This document shows, piece by piece, positions 61,548-64,000 of a stretch of 64,000 bases of DNA (the first letter of the stretch is position 1; every line of letters starts with the position of its first letter). Source of the stretch: Thalassobius sp965218685 (GTDB lineage Bacteria; Pseudomonadota; Alphaproteobacteria; Rhodobacterales; Rhodobacteraceae). The stretch is taken from positions 1,302,001 to 1,366,000 of the forward strand of contig NZ_OZ244657.1 of NCBI RefSeq assembly GCF_965218685.1, in the 5' to 3' direction. A program made the translations under genes and the position numbers. The notes beneath the pieces are model-generated. The model worked only from the letters and a program-made list of their open reading frames with translations, was not told the DNA's origin and ran no database searches.

Positions 61548-62954
61548 TCATCGACGCTGAAAAGCCGGAGAGATCAGCACCAGGGCGATCCCTTCGGGGC
61601 GATTTTCTGCCGCTTCGGCGGCGAACTGCACCGTACCGGGGGCATCCGGGCCCAAAGCTGCGGTTACAAAGTCGCGTGGGTCGGGCAGGCGACGGCGCAT
61701 CAGCGCATTGGGCGCGCGCAGCGCCCATTCCAACCGCGACGCGACCCCTTGCGGCGTTATCCAATGGGGGTCTTCCTCGGGCCAGCCATCCGGGCCTTGG
61801 GGGTCATCAAAAGGCTGCCCCATCCGTCTGAGCGGTTGCAGGAAATGCTGCTTGATCCGCTGCTCGACGTCATTGGGTTTTCCCTTGAAGGGCACAGGGG
61901 CCACGCCCAAAGCCCGCATCGTACTGGAGATGAAATCAAGCGGTGGTTTGACATTCATGCGCTCTGGCGCCCAGGACGCGGGGTGCTCCAGCATTGCGTG
62001 ATAGACCTGATGCAAGTTGCCACCGGTCTCTTGCCAGCGGGCTGTCATTGCGCCCACCAAACTGTCCGGCGGAGTGTCCGAGACGAAATGAACTGCCAGT
62101 TTCCAGCTGATATGCCGCGCCGTGGCCGGGTGAACCGAAAGGTCCGTTAGCACAGCGTGGATGTCCTCCAACGTCCCTGTTGACCCCCCGTAGGTCTGGC
62201 CAAGCACTGTTTCCGCGCCTGGCTCGGCCCAGTTGCGCCGGTATGTCGGCTGAAAATCCTCTGCAAGGGTCAGGCCGGTCAAAAGTTCGGCCAGTTGGCG
62301 CACGTCGGTTTGGGTATAGGGCCCGTCCACGCCCAGCGTGTGCAGCTCCAGTATCTCGCGGGCGAGGTTTTCGTTCAGGCCGCGGCGCACGCCCTTGGCC
62401 TTGAATTTGGCCTGTATCGGCGCCGAGGGGCCCAGCGAGTAGAGCTGATCAAGGTAACTCAGCATCAGCGGGCTGGTTGCCGCTGCGATCAACAGATCGG
62501 CGAACTGGCCGGTCAGGTGCGGGCGGATAAAGCTTTCGGTGTGGGGCAGGGCGCCGCGCTGCAATACGGCGCCCTTGCCGCGCACGGTGAAATGGTCGGC
62601 CCAGAACGCCGCCAGCCGTTCGCGCAGCCCGTCCTGCGTATGGCTGCGCCTTGCCAAGCTGTGAATCAGCCAGTTGGTCTGCGCGACGCGGGCCTGTTTG
62701 ACCTCGCGCCGGAATTGCTTGTGCAGGCGTTTTGCTTCTTCGGGCGGCTTTGCCTTGCGGGACGCTTTGCGCAGGGAGCGCGCGGTGATCATGCGTTTGC
62801 GCAGCTGGTCGTAGGTCTCGATCGGAAAGGCGGCAGCCATCTGATCGGGGCTGTTCAAGCGCCCCAGCATCTGCCCAACGGATGCAGGAGGGGCAATGCC
62901 CGACGCCAGGCCGGTGCCGAACCGGATCTCTGCAAGGATAGGGTCAAAGGGCAT
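61548..62954 (-). CDS. DUF1800 family protein
   Basis: 468 residues with the family segments FWADHFTVRGKGAV, NENLAREILELHTLGVDG and TARHISWKLAVHFVSD. DUF1800 and DUF1501 genes are habitually adjacent; their joint role is unknown. 14 bases before the DUF1501 gene. Confidence 0.88.
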   Translation of the reverse strand: MPFDPILAEIRFGTGLASGIAPPASVGQMLGRLNSPDQMAAAFPIETYDQLRKRMITARSLRKASRKAKPPEEAKRLHKQFRREVKQARVAQTNWLIHSLARRSHTQDGLRERLAAFWADHFTVRGKGAVLQRGALPHTESFIRPHLTGQFADLLIAAATSPLMLSYLDQLYSLGPSAPIQAKFKAKGVRRGLNENLAREILELHTLGVDGPYTQTDVRQLAELLTGLTLAEDFQPTYRRNWAEPGAETVLGQTYGGSTGTLEDIHAVLTDLSVHPATARHISWKLAVHFVSDTPPDSLVGAMTARWQETGGNLHQVYHAMLEHPASWAPERMNVKPPLDFISSTMRALGVAPVPFKGKPNDVEQRIKQHFLQPLRRMGQPFDDPQGPDGWPEEDPHWITPQGVASRLEWALRAPNALMRRRLPDPRDFVTAALGPDAPGTVQFAAEAAENRPEGIALVLISPAFQRR

Positions 62955-63076
62955 GGAAACTCCGTCTTGCGCTTTGGCCTGACTATAACGCGCTGGGGGC
63001 AGCGGTCTGCATCACATAAATGCGACATTGCACAGGACCGGCGGAATTGCGCGCTTGGGCGAGGCGCGCAAGCAAA

Positions 63077-63103
63077 AACGCCCAAGCCTTGGGCCTGGGC
63101 GTT
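63077..63103 (-). terminator. Rho-independent terminator of aspS
   Basis: AACGCCCA pairs with TGGGCGTT around an inner GC-rich loop, and on the minus strand a T-run follows. 24 bases past the aspS stop. Confidence 0.8.
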
Positions 63104-63126
63104 CGCATCTGTTGACAAAAAGAAGC

Positions 63127-64000
63127 TTAGTCCTGAGGGATCACCCGCAGCGACAGCTCCATCAGCTGGTCCGAGCTGGGATCGGACGGAGCCTGCATCA
63201 TCAGGTCTTCGGCGCGTTGGTTCATCGGGAACATGATGACCTCGCGGATGTTGGCGGTGTCGGCCAACAGCATCACGATCCGGTCGATGCCTGCAGCGCA
63301 CCCACCGTGCGGTGCAGCGCCGTATTGGAAGGCCTGGTACAGCGCGCCGAAACGGCTTTTGACCTCGGCTTCGTCATAACCGGCGATTTCAAAGGCTTTC
63401 AGCATCAGGTCCGGTTTGTGGTTCCGGATCGCGCCGGACACCAGCTCGTACCCGTTGCATGCCAGGTCATACTGATAGCCCAGAACGTCCAGCGGGTTGC
63501 CGTTCAGCGCGTCCATACCGCCCTGCGGCATCGAGAACGGGTTGTGTTCGAAATCGATCTCGCCGGTTTCCTCGTCCTGTTCGTAGATCGGGAAGTCCAC
63601 GATCCACGCAAAGGCAAAGCGGTCCTTATCGGTCAGGCCCAGCTCGTTACCGATGACGTCGCGCGCTTTGCCGGCGACCTTTTCGAACGCCTTGGGCTTG
63701 CCACCCAAGAAGAAGGCCGCATCACCGATGCCAAGCCCCAGTTGCTGGCGGATTGCCTCGGTCCGTTCGGGGCCGATGTTCTTGGCCAGCGGACCGGCTG
63801 CTTCCATGCCGCCCTCGACCTCGCCGGATTTCAGCTTGGCTTGGGCTTCCTTCACGGTGATGCCCAGTTCCTGAGCGACCGCATCGGCGGTTTTCTCGCG
63901 CCAGAAGATATAGCCCATGCCGGGCAGACCTTCGCCTTGGGCGAATTTGTTCATCCGGTCACAGAATTTGCGGCCGCCGCCGGTGGGGGCGGGGATGGCG
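63127..64000 (-). CDS. aspS: Aspartyl-tRNA synthetase, C-terminal part (runs off right edge)
   Basis: About 291 residues of the C-terminal half; the frame is open at base 64000. It contains the GAD insertion domain region and class II motif 3 near the end (YELVSGAIRN; GAAPHGGCAAGIDRIVML). The tail NIREVIMFPMNQRAEDLMM is typical of bacterial AspRS. Charges tRNA-Asp, and in lineages lacking AsnRS also tRNA-Asn. Confidence 0.95.
   Translation of the reverse strand, partial: AIPAPTGGGRKFCDRMNKFAQGEGLPGMGYIFWREKTADAVAQELGITVKEAQAKLKSGEVEGGMEAAGPLAKNIGPERTEAIRQQLGLGIGDAAFFLGGKPKAFEKVAGKARDVIGNELGLTDKDRFAFAWIVDFPIYEQDEETGEIDFEHNPFSMPQGGMDALNGNPLDVLGYQYDLACNGYELVSGAIRNHKPDLMLKAFEIAGYDEAEVKSRFGALYQAFQYGAAPHGGCAAGIDRIVMLLADTANIREVIMFPMNQRAEDLMMQAPSDPSSDQLMELSLRVIPQD

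Noticed and set aside
1..64000. Mobile elements, CRISPR arrays and rRNA
   Set aside because: I read the window for transposase motifs, direct-repeat/spacer arrays and rRNA segments and saw none; the repeats present are hairpins and operators.

Overview
The window is about 64 kb of GC-rich DNA from an alphaproteobacterium of the Rhodobacteraceae (Roseobacter group). The assignment rests on gene content and order, not on a marker gene: a divergent pckA / chvI-chvG-hprK-rapZ-EIIA-HPr block, a methylsuccinyl-CoA dehydrogenase and methylmalonyl-CoA epimerase typical of the ethylmalonyl-CoA pathway, TRAP transporters, and small lineage-restricted families (DUF1150, DUF1467, DUF6455, DUF6473, an EPS-associated MarR protein). 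It looks like ordinary chromosome. I saw no insertion sequence, prophage, CRISPR array, rRNA or complete tRNA gene.

Left part (1-11,960) is a reductive pyrimidine-degradation locus. PreT and PreA (dihydropyrimidine dehydrogenase), a RutR-type repressor, an N-carbamoyl-beta-alanine amidohydrolase, a small unknown protein, dihydropyrimidinase and an ABC importer (ATPase, two permeases, binding protein) lie together. ACCA-NN-TGGT palindromes, the RutR-type operator, lie upstream of both catabolic operons. A protein resembling the N-terminal half of catabolic reductive dehalogenases is transcribed divergently from one of these operator regions and runs off the left edge.

Next (11,960-23,530) is an aromatic or phenylpropanoid-type acid module: two MarR regulators, a zeta-class GST isomerase, a TRAP transporter (dctPQM), a crotonase, a feruloyl-CoA-synthase-like ligase, an amidohydrolase and an acyl-CoA dehydrogenase. 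A TDT/SLAC1-type permease follows it. The stretch 23,580-28,490 carries the probable methylsuccinyl-CoA dehydrogenase, a TauE/SafE exporter, an XRE regulator, and a LysR-like regulator paired with an unknown GNAT-like protein.

The central block (28,520-34,660) joins gluconeogenesis (pckA) to the ChvI/ChvG two-component system and an incomplete regulatory PTS (HPr kinase, RapZ, EIIA, HPr). The sensor kinase ChvG seems to have lost most of its periplasmic domain and its second membrane helix in frame. An array of 10-bp-spaced direct repeats in front of chvI is a candidate ChvI binding site.

The right half (34,690-64,000) is mostly housekeeping: acyltransferase, 3-hydroxyacyl-CoA dehydrogenase, a stand-alone phnM, purEK, a small heat-shock protein operon, sulfate adenylyltransferase/APS kinase, trxB with a divergent Lrp regulator, pgeF-NDUFAF7-lgt, ubiK, proC, methylmalonyl-CoA epimerase, a DUF1501/DUF1800 pair, and aspS running off the right edge. 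Notable here are a MarR domain that reads in frame, without a stop, into the sulfurylase gene behind paired GTTC-N6-GAAC sites, and a three-gene DUF6455 array behind a TTGACCTAGGTCAA box that recurs exactly in front of the TDT permease.
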